64,000 bases of DNA from positions 35,223,001 through 35,287,000 of the forward strand of contig CP142461.1 in assembly GCA_038049695.1 (NCBI GenBank), read 5' to 3'. A program made the translations under genes and the position numbers. The stretch comes from Cinnamomum chago (taxonomy: Eukaryota; Streptophyta; Magnoliopsida; Laurales; Lauraceae). The notes beneath the pieces are model-generated. The model saw only the letters and a list, made by a program, of their open reading frames with translations, did no database searches and had not been told where the DNA came from. This document shows, one piece after another, positions 35,196 through 46,800 of this stretch. Position 1 is the stretch's first letter, and each line of letters begins with the position of its first letter.

Positions 35196-36198
35196 TAGGG
35201 TTGTAAATGGGTTGGTTCCAGTGTGGGTCCATGGTGGACCCGGATCCGGACCCGGGACCGTTACTGAGGAGGTGGACCCAGAACCGGACTTGGACCCGGC
35301 TCGGAACCAGGAAACTGGCTCCAGAACCAGAACCGTATGTGGGGCGGGTCTGGGTCCGGTTCCGGGTATAGTCTGAAGAAATGCAGCTAAAGAGACACTA
35401 GGAACAAACCCATTTGTTAGCTTAACATCAAATCATGCTCGATAGCAGAAAAAGTAGAACCTCGACTGAAATCTCTATAAAAAAAAGACTTCTGATTTTG
35501 GGAACCTTGAATACAAAAACCTCTTCTGGGTTTGATTAGAATAGTAGAAAGAAGTTGAAAACCAACAAGAAACACCCTCTAGCTAAACCCATATGAGAAA
35601 TGGATCTTGAAATGCTTTTGCTGAAATTTATGTTTAGAAAACCATCAAAACTAGTACTAAAGGCCTCGAGACTACAAAACCCACATCCTTCCTCTTTCAT
35701 GAAAACAGGGCAAAACAAAATCCTATAAGAGGTAAAGATAAAAACCCCACTTCTCTGAAGACCTGCTACTCTTTCTAGAGCTTAGTATCCTAAAAGGAGA
35801 AAAATAAGAACACCCTTACTAGAACTTAAACCTTAGAAAATGAAACCAGAAGAGGGAGAGAAAAGAGTCTATTCAAACGAGATGGGTGGCAACAACCTTC
35901 TCTAGACTCTAGGAGACGAAGTGGTAAGTTTGGGAATAAACCCTAATGAATGGATAGTAGAGGATTGGAGGGGTTTTTGAAAAATATATAGTATTTATAT
36001 TATCTTATGGGTCGGGTTCTGGGTCCACGGGTCTAACCAATGTGGAACCGGAACCAGACCCGTTTAGGTCCCGGGTCCAAAAAAGACCCAGAACTGGACC
36101 CTCTTACTTATTGGGACCTAAATAAGGACCCAGACCCTGTTTTTAACCGGTATGAACCTCCGGGTAATCGGAGAATCGGGGACCCATTTACATCCGTA
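35196..36198. mobile_element. Non-autonomous hAT element (1003 bp)
   Basis: The left end tagggttgtaaatgggt and right end acccatttacatccgta are inverted repeats and match the usual hAT terminal consensus. The flanks carry a perfect 8-bp duplication, gccatgtc, at 35188-35195 and 36199-36206. Subterminal regions are packed with ggacccgg/ggaaccgg motifs on both sides, possible transposase-binding sites. The central 600 bp show no transposase. Confidence 0.85.
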
Positions 36199-36206
36199 GC
36201 CATGTC

Positions 36207-37660
36207 ATTCTTTAAAGGATCATTTTAGCTTGATCTGCTACTTGGCTGAACTGAAAATATCTTTGCCTGTTGGTTGGGTGTGTATGCTGCATGTGTGGAC
36301 AAACAGGCTAATTTGATGAGGTACAAGGTTTGGGCTCCTGCCAGCCAGAAGAAAAGTAGCAAAGAACGAAAAGAAAAGTCCTTTCTCGTGGAACCAGTTC
36401 TCATCTCAGAGGCCTGGATCAGTAATATGTGTTTTTTCTTGCTTTCTTTCTATTCTTTGTTTTTTTTTGGTGGTTGGGTGTTGTGTGTGTGTGGTTGTGG
36501 GAGGGTGGGGTGGTGGTTTCTTACCATTTAATTTTAAATTTATTGTTAATCTTTTTTTCTTTTTTTTTGTTAAACTGCACATTCACGGACCACATTTTGT
36601 TATCATGGATATTTTATTAATTACGATCAGGTAATGGCAATCATTACATGAAAATAATCAGCTTTTTGCTACTTGTGTTTCAATGTATTTCTATGAAGAT
36701 GTAGCTGCTTCATGACATAAAAATAAGGTGTATTTTGAACTAAAGAGTACATTGGTGAAGTGAAAGTATACTTATTTCACCTTCCTATCGTTCTCTTCAG
36801 ATCAAAGTAGTGGAACTATGGAAATATGCTATGTGAAAATAGTCTTCAAATGCCTCTACTTACTGTTTTTTTCTGAAAGTGGACTGCATTTCCATGGAAA
36901 GAGCCTGTGCTTGGCTACCTGAATTTTCATAGAAATGTCTTCTCCATTACATTAAAGTGATGTACATTCTCAATAAGAAAAGTACATGACTTTAAAGAGG
37001 TTATGTCACTTAATTTTTCCTATTTCTGTAGTTGGGAGCTGGGCATCGCAGAGGGAGTAGAGGGAGCCATGGATTGCAAATGTACCATATGAAAATAATC
37101 CAAGCATCCTTACTACTTGCAGGTTATTTTATTATATTTTATTTTTGTTAGTACTGTATAAATTCATGATTTAATAGAAAAAGTATAATTCTAGGCAAAT
37201 TCAAATAGGGAAATGGGCACATGGATTGGCATGTGGTCCTTATAGGATCTTTGATTGGATTGTTTAGCAACATTCGGCGAGCTTAATTATTTATAGATGG
37301 CCAGATGCTAAAGCCCTCGTCTAATATAATAGGATCTTTAGCTTGTCTCATTCTTGATTAGGTATTGGAGTTCTCAAGCGGAGCCTCATGTGGTCATTGG
37401 TACTAGATAACTACCTCAACTGGCCATCTAAGAAGACGTCTTGAGGCCAGTGGCAGGACCATATTGGTTCTGATATACCCAAAAAAGTTCATTTGGTCTA
37501 TAAATCTAGTAAAACTGTAACTATTACATATTTGAGGAGATTGGTTATGACTAGGGCTAACAAGTTGCTCTCCTACGGGATACCTGACCTGGCTTGGCAT
37601 TCAAAAAGCCTGCGAAATGAGGATATATATATTTTTTTCATTAAAAAGCTTGGGGAGTTT
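36207..37660. other. Non-coding stretch
   Basis: No gene, LTR or inverted ends recognised. Low-complexity T- and G-rich sequence lies around 36430-36570. Confidence 0.45.
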
Positions 37661-37805
37661 TTTTTTTTTTTTTTGGATAACCCAAGGTTTCTCCCGCCCA
37701 ATTCAGTCCAGGAGCCTTTGGTCCTGAGTCCGAGGAATACTCGACTCTGGACAGCGAATAACTAATCCCTAGGGGCACATGTAAACCCTCTAGTTCACAT
37801 GCACT

Positions 37806-37895
37806 GGGTAAAACTATGGAAATTGGCCAATGAAGGTAAGTGTCGAACAGGGTAAAACTATTAAAAGTGGCCAACGAAGGTAAGTGTCGAACATG
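37806..37895 (+). repeat. Short tandem duplication
   Basis: gggtaaaactat, aa.tggccaa.gaaggtaag and tgtcgaaca repeat twice in a 49-bp period. Confidence 0.6.
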
Positions 37896-37917
37896 AGACC
37901 ATTGATGTCGTCTGCTA

Positions 37918-38485
37918 TTGCATAGCTATCAAGGCGGTAATTCAGTTGGTTTAAGCCTTGGGTTTGCTCCCTAAGAGCATTTCCAAGAGACATGTCAAAT
38001 CCAAGGTGGACATGCCACTTGGGATTTTTGGCATGAATTTTCACTCCAACAACTATGCCAAAAATGAAATGGCATTTGGCATATGGGAGTGAGATGCCAA
38101 ATTTGGCATGTGAAAAAGTGAAGTGCCAAATTATATTTTACATTATTTTATTTCAAATGGACTATTGTCAATGAGTTGAGTTTAATATATAAAAGAGGTA
38201 AAATAAAAAAAATAATAAAATATTACATTTGACATATGGGGAGGAGTATACTCCAACAAAGATGTCAAAATTGTAAATGGTCAATTTGCCACATAAGCCT
38301 TCATTTTAAAAAAGGCATCTCCAAATTTAATATCACTCTTGGAGATGCTCTAAGGTCTCCAGTTCGACTCCCACCCCTCGCGTTATACGGTTACTATGTG
38401 TGCAACCATGTATGTACCCCCTATGGAATACTCGATCTCCGGACCTAGGTCCGGCGAGGAATACCTTAGGTCATTAAAAAAAGAA
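37918..38485 (+). mobile_element. tRNA-derived SINE, split by a MITE
   Basis: Before the MITE, taattcagttggtttaag fits a Pol III A box. After it, ccagttcgactcccacc fits a B box. Removing 37987-38352 brings them to the spacing of a tRNA-derived promoter. The right end is A-rich (ttaaaaaaagaagaag, about 38475). No target duplication was placed. Confidence 0.6.
37987..38352. mobile_element. Tourist-type MITE inside a SINE
   Basis: The ends gagcatttccaagag and, inverted, gagcatctccaagag match at 14 of 15 positions and are those of a very common plant MITE class. The trinucleotide taa flanks both sides, as expected for PIF/Harbinger-mobilised elements. The insertion separates the A and B boxes of the surrounding SINE, so it is the younger of the two. 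Confidence 0.8.
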
Positions 38486-38649
38486 GAAGCATATATTACA
38501 TAATTACTAAAATATTTAATTTTTTTCTCTTTAAGAGTAATATAATGTGGGTATGAAATTATACTCCTATCATTTGAAATGGTAAACAATCCCGAAGTCT
38601 TAAAAAAACTCTTAAAAGGTTAAAGAGGAGGTCAGGAGCGTCTATTTAT

Positions 38650-39300
38650 TCCTCTAGATTAAAGGTTGCTCGAATGCTCACAAAACTGATGGAATTGGTA
38701 TTGAAACAACTGAGCATTGAGGTGAAAAAAGTGTCCTTTTTCTCTAACACAACTGGCATCCGCAGTCTTATTTGCTCCATTCTTCAAAGTGAAATGTTTT
38801 CTATCACAAAAGACTTGCACATTTGACTCCTTGAAATCCCATAGAATTCGGCCCAACACCATGTCACACCCACCTATGCTTAGCACATTCATGCAACTGA
38901 TATCCTTGCATATGTGTTTCTTCCACCATGTTTACTATAATTAGCCACCACAACATTGAAAAGTTTGCTTAATCGCATGCGACATCCAATCTGTTTGGCG
39001 ATGATTTTATCAAATGAAGTTATGAGTGTCGCCCATGCCCAAGTAAATGAGGATTGCAGATGGTTGTTGTTTGATACACCAATGTACCTGCATGGTTGGT
39101 GGTGATGAATGTCCAGATAGAGCATGGACTAAGATCTCAGCTGACTTTGGCTCCAACTCATACCTACATTGGCTCTTCTTTTTCCATGTCATCCAGTGCA
39201 TCAAGTAAAAAAAATACATCTGATGCCTACAGCAATGTCCCTGGCCTGAAATGCTTGTGGCAGTTGTAAGCTTGTCAACAAATGTTAGTTGATGCAATGG
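38650..39300 (-). pseudogene. Ty3/gypsy retropepsin remnant
   Basis: On the minus strand three frames joined in order give LVHALSGHSSPPTMQVHWCI, then LGMGDTHNFI, IAKQIGCRM, NVVVAN, and VLSIGGCDMVLGRILWDFKE. This is the gypsy aspartic protease layout (a D-S/G-T-type motif, then GGCDMVLG..WL..LGPI.WDF). The catalytic triplet reads GDT after a Gly. A few residues between MVLG and ILWDF are deleted. It is frameshifted and not functional. Confidence 0.75.
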
Positions 39301-39510
39301 GATGCAAGCTCATCTGTCCTTGATTGGGCTTGCTAGCATGGGCGGAGCCATGTTGAGGCCCGGGGGGGCCAGCCTTTGAAAAATGCCCCCCCCAACAAAT
39401 GTTAGTTGATGCAATGGGATGCAAGCTCATCTGTCCTTGATTGGGCTTGCTAGCATGGGCGGAGCCATGTTGAGGCCCGGGGGGCCAGCCTTTGAAAAAT
39501 GCCCCCCCCC
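39278..39510 (+). repeat. 117-bp tandem duplication spanning a transposon end
   Basis: The unit acaaatgttagttgatgcaa through cctttgaaaaatgcccccc occurs at about 39277-39393 and again from 39394. It includes both target DNA and the left end of the MULE MITE, so it arose after that insertion. A poly-C run of about 17 follows the second copy. Confidence 0.75.
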
Positions 39511-40086
39511 CCCCCCCCCCCAGCCTTTGAAAAAATCATCTTTAATAATATAATCTCTAATGTCATGAGTTGTCTGACATTGCTATGCAGTAGTATAGTG
39601 AAATGACATAGTAAATGTTGTTGCAAAATCGTGATATTGTGGATTGACGGAATATTGATAATCTCCATGTTCCTTAGAGTATATATCTTGATAGCCTGAG
39701 ACATACAAGATCTTGTGGTACATGTCCAGGTTGTAGTGAAGAAGTCTCATGCAAATCTACACTGTTTGATATGTTACAGAAAGAGAGAGAGCAGTGGTGC
39801 TTCCAATATTTATGAAATATAGGCAGTGTATTCAAAATCACATATTATTAGTGATCCTTCTTTGTTTGTTCTTTTCCTCTTTTTCTCCATTAATCTCTCA
39901 TCTTCAGTGATTAAAATTTTGCACGCCGTCTTCTCTATATCCAGCATTTTCAAGGAACAAAATCATGGTTGAACTTATAACTATGTCAAAAAGGAAATTT
40001 TAAAATATGATAGTTATAATAATTGGTGAAAAAAAAATTTATTCAAGTTTGGGCCCCTCCCAAGATGACATCCTGGCTCCGCCCCT
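39454..40086. mobile_element. Mutator-type MITE (633 bp)
   Basis: The left end catgggcggagcca and right end tggctccgcccct are inverted. A perfect 9-bp duplication, gcttgctag, lies at 39445-39453 and 40087-40095, the length expected for Mutator-like elements. No coding capacity. A duplicated left end lies at about 39336. Confidence 0.78.
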
Positions 40087-40095
40087 GCTTGCTAG

Positions 40096-41515
40096 TATGG
40101 TTGATTTGAACATTTGGACTCTCTGATGGATTTTAGTCTTTAACCATCTGATAAAGCATAGTCATGATGGAATCAGATAGATGATCATATTTGTGATTTA
40201 TGCCCAAGATCAGTTTTCTAATCTTATTAAGAGCTCGTGACTGTTTGTTTGTTTGTTGGACATTTCCTTAAGCATTCCAAGTTTGGTGTGTCTTCCTCAC
40301 ATCCTGTGATCGTGTTTGGACTGCCAAATAGGTAGCTTGATAGGGCGCAAATTGGGCCCCAGTGATCATGGGACCGGGGGTGGAAAGAGGCATCTTTGAT
40401 GGGGCTAGATACTAAGTTTGGGGTCAATTCCATGCCTTTAACCACTTCATCCATGGTCAACAAGCTTAACGACTTCAAGAATTTTTTTATTATTATCTAT
40501 CCAATAGTCTAGTCCATTTGGATCGGTAAAAACTCGATGGATCCGACATAATTCAAGGGTTCACCTATGTATGGATGGCTCAGATGAATAATAAGGTGGC
40601 CCCCACTAGAGATGCATGTATGTGGAGATTTCTCATCTATTAGTATCCTAATATGATATGGAATTTAGGACTAGAAAGTGACTTTTCTTCTCTTTAGGCC
40701 AATGGCTTATTCCTGATTGTGAGTATAGGGTAAGAGCTTAGCAAGTGTGTAGTGTAGGTAGGACTGTTCATGGATGGATGGGGCCAGTTTGGGGAATATG
40801 CGGGCCTGACTCATCTTTAGAAATGTAGGCTTGTCTCAAGCCCAAGCTCGGCATGGGCCGTAAGTGCTTTGCCGGAGCCTGACCAGCTTGAAATATGTCA
40901 GGCTCAAGCCCGCCATTTAGTCAATTGGGCCTATAAGGTCTAGAATTTCTATAACTCCAGGCTTTCTATCGCTTACTTGGGCAAATCAAGCACTACTTGT
41001 CTGTGATGGATCAGGCTGGACTTTGAGCTTCTTATCACTTAATCGAAGTCCAAACCAAGTATTAATGGGCCCAATTTTAGATGCAGGATTGTCCTGAATA
41101 CGAAAGCCTAAAAGAAAGTTCAAACCTGGCCCAAAGCAGGAATGGAGGTTGCTCAACTAGAGGGTTGGACGGTTCAGTCCAACCTGATCTATCTGGTTCA
41201 ATCTGGCTCAATTGTGATGTAAAAGGTAATGAAAACTCTAAGCATATTTCTACATAATTAATGGCCAACTGGTTCAGCAGGCCTTTTTCACTGGGTTTGA
41301 CTGGCCAATACCTTGATTTTTATCTAACTGAAAAGGTTAAGGTACTGACTCTTATTGAACCCAGTTCAACCGGCCAGTCCGAATTTTAGCACACTTACTT
41401 TTGAACTTTCCCATTCAGCAAACTAAAGAAGAGCCATCCATCAGTTGAAGTGATTTTTCGGCTAGACCTATATGAAGTCTGGCTGACACTAGAAGGTTCA
41501 AGAGAGAGCCATTAA
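40096..41515. other. Non-coding stretch
   Basis: No gene recognised. Sequence at 40790-41100 is rich in gcccga/ggcccaa motifs as often seen near hAT-type ends, but no element could be bounded. Confidence 0.4.
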
Positions 41516-41579
41516 TGGGTTATTTTTTTATACTCCAGCCAAGGGGGCCGGGGCCGGGGCCCAAGAGAGAGCACACAGT

Positions 41580-41700
41580 AGCCCGCACATGAGGGAAGGA
41601 AGCCTGGATACGTAGGAAGATGGGGCAGCACGCAGGAACCCTGGATAATCAGGTGAGAATTGCCGCTTCTTACCACTTGGGTAACGAGCCATTTTCGCAA
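41580..41700 (-). mobile_element. tRNA-derived SINE fragment
   Basis: On the minus strand, cgttacccaagtggtaagaa (A box) and then tatccagggttcctgcgtgc (B box region) follow the head of the SINEs at 48.9 and 58.0 kb. The 3' part is GC-rich and lacks a poly-A. Confidence 0.5.
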
Positions 41701-42816
41701 TGAATGGGTTAAAGAGGGGAGATGAAAACAGAAGAGGTCTTCAGCTGGTCCAGGGATGTGAGAATTGGAGTCCATCTAACCTTCTTAACTATTGGATACA
41801 GGTACTGATTCATTGATTGGATCGAGCATAGGTGGCCCAAACCCTACCGAGCAGGTTGGTAATTACATAATAAACCACCTGGAACCTTCTATTATGAATT
41901 TAACTAGTAGAGCTTTGCAGGTCTGAATTGGACATGCCTAGACATGGCTTTTGAGCTCAAAAGACAAAGCTCCAAACCTAGCAACCATGCTAAAACGCCA
42001 GATGTGGTTTCATAGCAACTTCCTTTGTCCTAATCACTGGATTTCTACTTAGAATTGATATGCTGGGTTTCCAAGTTAAAAGTGAAATAATTGTGAGTGA
42101 CACACTAACCACAACTACCAGCCATGTGAGCTTTTTACATAACAGATATTTAGATGGCCATGCATGTTTCTTTGGTATGTGACAGATTTTACAAAAGAAG
42201 AGTAGTTTATATACCATGATGTTTGATTGATTGTATTGAAGAAGATTCTTTCAGGATATAGGTTGTCAACTGGGCCAATAAAAAAAATGCAAAACCCCCA
42301 AAAAATGGTTCTATTTGAATAAAATACAATTCTTATTTTGTTTTTTTTTTAATTATCTAGAAGAAAATGTAAAGCAACAAGAGAGGAATTGCTGCAAGTT
42401 GCTGTCATGCCATCTAACCAGTGTGCCTCAAGAAATACAATTTTAGGGCCTCTATCTATTTTTTCTTCAGATATAGGGTCTTACATGGTGCATGATTTGC
42501 TAGGGTTATTCTCTGTCTCTATCTCCTGTAGATATGGGGTGCGACTTGGGCCTTGCCAAGTCCTATCTCTCATCACTTGGTAGAGAATCAAAACCCAATT
42601 TATGGTCCTTTTGTTTGCAAAGAATACATGATAATTCTTGGTCAAATGCTCCTTGAATGATTTTTAAAGAGGCGATGGAGTGAAGGATATAAAATAGCAG
42701 AGTAGATGAGACTTGACTTGCCTCGGATTTGAATTACTAAGGTCATGGTTGAGTATTCATTTATCATCTTCCCTTCATTCAAGCCATCTGAAAGGAGAGA
42801 TTATTTGCTGGTCATA
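41701..42816. other. Non-coding stretch
   Basis: No gene or bounded element seen between the SINE fragment and the hairpin element. Confidence 0.4.
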
Positions 42817-42825
42817 TTTGGATAT

Positions 42826-42968
42826 CAAAAAGTCTACTTGGACAAACTTTTTGGCCAGAATTTTGGCCAACCCATATGGTTTCCATTGAATATCACTATG
42901 ATATTCAATGGAAACCATATGGGTTGGCCAAAATTCTGGCCAAAAAGTTTGTCCATGTAGCATTACTG
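42826..42968. mobile_element. 143-bp near-perfect hairpin (foldback) element
   Basis: Arms 42839-42895 and 42899-42955 are perfectly complementary over 57 bp with a 3-bp loop (cta). Complementarity extends imperfectly to the outer edges. The block is flanked by a perfect 9-bp direct repeat, tttggatat, at 42817-42825 and 42969-42977, so it arrived by transposition; the length points to a Mutator-like source. Transcription through it would give a microRNA-like hairpin. It lies about 560 bp upstream of the start codon of the aspartic protease gene. Confidence 0.85.
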
Positions 42969-42977
42969 TTTGGATAT

Positions 42978-43470
42978 TCACCTTTAATTTTTTATTTTAA
43001 CCATCTTTAGAAATAAAAAGTTTAAGAATTCCTATGAATTCAATAACATGAAAAAGGCCCTCAAGGCGTGGAAATTTTCAGGGTCACACTTGAGCTTGCG
43101 CCTTGATTTAAAGGCCCGAATTGAATGTGGGCTGGGCTCAAGTCTCGAGTATCTTACGTAGTGGTAGTATCATCTAGGCTTGGGCCAAAGCCCCGGTATC
43201 CACACGCCGTTTGGGCTGGGCTTGGGTGTCTCAAAAACCGGTCCAGCCCACTCGTGTTGGACCATACCTCTACCTGTGGCTGTATTCAATAATTTCCCAA
43301 CAAGAATTAAATGTTGAAGCAAAAATATGGGTGCTTTCAAAATTGTCAATGTCTTAAAATCTCGGTCATTAAATGCTTTAAGAAAATCCCAGTAACCTGT
43401 CTATTTTTCCCCAAAGCTGATGGGTCCTATTCCTTGATTGGGCATCTCATCATATTATTTTGTGGTGCCT
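42978..43470 (+). other. Region upstream of the protease gene
   Basis: No coding sequence. The last part is presumably promoter; apart from the TATA box no motif stands out. Confidence 0.4.
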
Positions 43471-43476
43471 TCTCTC

Positions 43477-43486
43477 TATAAAAATA
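43477..43486 (+). promoter_or_regulatory. TATA box of the aspartic protease gene
   Basis: tataaaaata lies 55 bp upstream of the ATG at 43532, which puts transcription start roughly at 43505-43512 with a leader of about 20-27 nt. The position is typical for plants; the assignment is inferred. Confidence 0.6.
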
Positions 43487-43531
43487 GGCAAGCTTCTGGA
43501 GGTACCGCACCTCCTCCAGAGGTTTAGAACC

Positions 43532-43689
43532 ATGGGCTTGGTTCTTGTTCTTGCTTTCTCTCTTCTCACAGCTGTAACCTCTTTAAGGGATACTGAGGAC
43601 AACTCCTGTACTGAAAGTTTTCAAGGTACATCTCAGACTCCAATATCTATATCTGTTATTAAAAGATCTAAAAGCCACTGGAAGATATA

Positions 43690-43726
<37 letters not shown>

Positions 43727-43760
43727 CTGTTATTAAAAGATCTAAAAGCCACTGGAAGAT

Positions 43761-43808
<48 letters not shown>

Positions 43809-46800
43809 CTGATTTCCTTTTCATTATGTATGAAAACTAAACATGGTTTGATTTGATATTTAGTTTTTGGTTAGAATTTCATGTTTTGCTTCCTGATACA
43901 TTGTTATGTGATATGTTTTGCGTTCTTTGAAGAAATTTCTTCTCTCTTTTTATCTATTTATGCATCACAAGATTAAGAATTTTGAGTGGATGTCCACTTA
44001 AGATGAGTTATGATTAGAATTAGGGTTCCTCTCTTATGAGGGAATATTGCCTATAAATAATAGGCTCTCTCTCCTTTATATTTGTGCACATATTGATAAC
44101 AGCAAAGCTCTCTCTTCTCCCTCTAATCCACTTTCTCTTTGTCTCTCTTTTTTCTAACAAGTCTTTCTAATTAAAGATTTTTTGGTTGGTGTTATAAGAC
44201 TTGGGTTAATTATCCGGTTGAACCGGACTTCCCTGGTTTGAACCTGGCCCTGTGGTTGAACCTCTTGAGATCTTATTATTAGTTTTTATCATTGCATCGA
44301 AGTGACAGTTGGGTCAGGTCAAGCTGACTCTTGAATTGGTTTGGACCACATAGGATGGCTATGGTCCAGTTTATAAAAGGTGTTTCTACTTCTTTATAGT
44401 GCCTGCAATTTACTCATTTTAAAATAGGACAAGTAAGATTTTGTAGAGGTCCTGGCCCTACTTGGACATAGGAGGTCTTGGAATTCAGCCATATGGAAAA
44501 ATAGGGCCACTAAACATTGTTCGCAGTCCAATTTAAGGCCATTATATAGATGATTGAAATATTATGTGGACTTGTTATTCTGCAGATGGCTAGATTTTAG
44601 AACCCTAGCTATTCCAATTGATAGGGAGAATGGGCCTCATAAACTCTTACTACATATCTTATTTTAAAAGAGAGTTGATACCGTCTTGCTCCAAAGGAGG
44701 AAAGGCTCACAATTTACAAAAGATGCAACTTTACAGTAGTTTATGTTCTTCAAAGGGATTGACTGTATTTTACTTTTACAAACCCATTTCTCAACTTTAG
44801 GCCTGTTGGAGCATAACTGTTTCAACTATTAGTATTTGATATGTGAAGGTTAAGTTGAAGATTCATAGGTATGATGATAGATTTGATTTATTCTAGTCAA
44901 TAACATAAAATAATAGTATATATCGGTTTGTATCAGCCTGTATCACCTGTAACTATGATGCAAATGTGATTATTGCTCCTTTGTATAGGTTTCTTGAAAA
45001 CTCAATAGTGAATTTTTGAGTGGGGTTTGTCCGGATCCTTGAAACTATAAAAATTGTTCCAAGCTTCTTTGAGAATGAATATTTCAATACATAACCCAAT
45101 GAATGATAGGGATTTGGGTTGCTTTTAATCCAGAAATTCGTTTCCTGTAAAAATAAATAAATTTCTCATTGATCATTGTAGTTTCTTTATTTTATATATA
45201 TATATATATATATAGACACACTGAATCTATATAAGAATTAGTATTTTTTCCTTAAAATCATTTTGTCCTTTATGTGTGCAGTACATGTAATTGGATAACT
45301 CACATGATGACGTCAATATAGTTGTGAATCTTGTTTCGTTTTAGACGAAATTTCTAAGATTTTTCGTTTAGGCCATTAAACCGAAATGAAAACACCGTCA
45401 GAAGTCTCATTCAAATTTTTAGTCAATTTCAGCACATTTTGGTTTATTTTGAAAGTTTTTGCCAAAATTCTAAATCAGCCAAAATATTTCAGTTTGGTGG
45501 CCAAATCAAAATGGGGTCTTAAACAAAATTATCAACTATGGATGTCAATGATGATGTTGCATAGATTTTAGAAAGTGGGAGCAAATCTGTACTACACATG
45601 TGACATTTCTCCCACAAGAGTAGGTATAAGAGGTGGTGTAGGGTTTTCAGTCTCTACCATTCACAAAAGCATATTTTCTCAAATTAAAGGCTCCCGTTGG
45701 CACAAATTCCATGGCAGAATCACCATAAGAGAAATCCCTCTTACACACGTATGATCATAAATAAGGGCACCATTTGTTTGGATCTATTTCTAGAGAAATC
45801 CCATGTGGGGGAATTGCTACAACAATGGCAGTTGATGTCCCTTGAGTTTTGAATTCCTTGCTCATTACTTTTGGCCCACATATAAAGTTCTCAAGAATTC
45901 AAGTCTCCAAAATGCTGCATTTTAACTGAGTATTTTTTTTTAATCAGGTGGAAGAGAACACTTGGGGAACCCATAAACCCCAAACAAGAAACATTTAATG
46001 GGACAAGTTATAAGTTCTCATCATTCAAATAAGAATTCAGAGTTCTCGAGACTCATCAGCTGTCATTGTCGTCAGGAATTCTTGACATAGAAAATTTCCA
46101 TCGGAAGTATCCCCAAACACATGGGTCCTGAGAGTGCGTGTATTCAGAATTACGGATTGTGGCCTCCCTAAATCACCCTGTTACCAATATCAAAAGTCAT
46201 CTAAATTAATTATTATTGGACTTGTTGATATATCAGCTTTCAGCTGTCATTGCTGTTAGGAATTTCCGACATAGAAAATTTCCTTAAGAAGTATCCCCAA
46301 ACAAATTGGTCCTAAGAGTGCGTGTGCTCGGAATGAAGGATTGTGACCTCCCCCACCCAGTCACCAATATCAAAAGTCGTCAGATTAATTGTTATCAAAC
46401 TTTAGTTGTGAAGATCCACTCCACCAATAATCTACCATCATAGTCAGACTTCCAAACACCACATAATTGAACCTAGAGCATATACATAGTTCACCACTGT
46501 TAGCTATAAATAGAATTGATATATGAAGAATCCAATCATAAGAGTGTAAAAATGGTACCTCTCATAAAACTCAAGTCATAAAAGTTAAGCTTGAATCCAA
46601 TAATAAGAGCTACCAAAAGAGTCTAATTGAGAATTGAGATCCTCAAGTACTTGTCTCCACATGCACAAATAAAAGAGTTAGAGAAAATCTCATGGAGTGA
46701 CTCTCAAAGGCGAAAGCACTCAAATCTGATTATATCTTCATTTGTGAGCATGTATCGTTTCAAGAGTAGTTTTTATCTAAATTACAAGCAATTTTGAGGC

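Noticed and set aside
43633-43824. Frame rich in Arg-Glu dipeptides
   Set aside because: Translation of a (CT)n microsatellite inside an intron.
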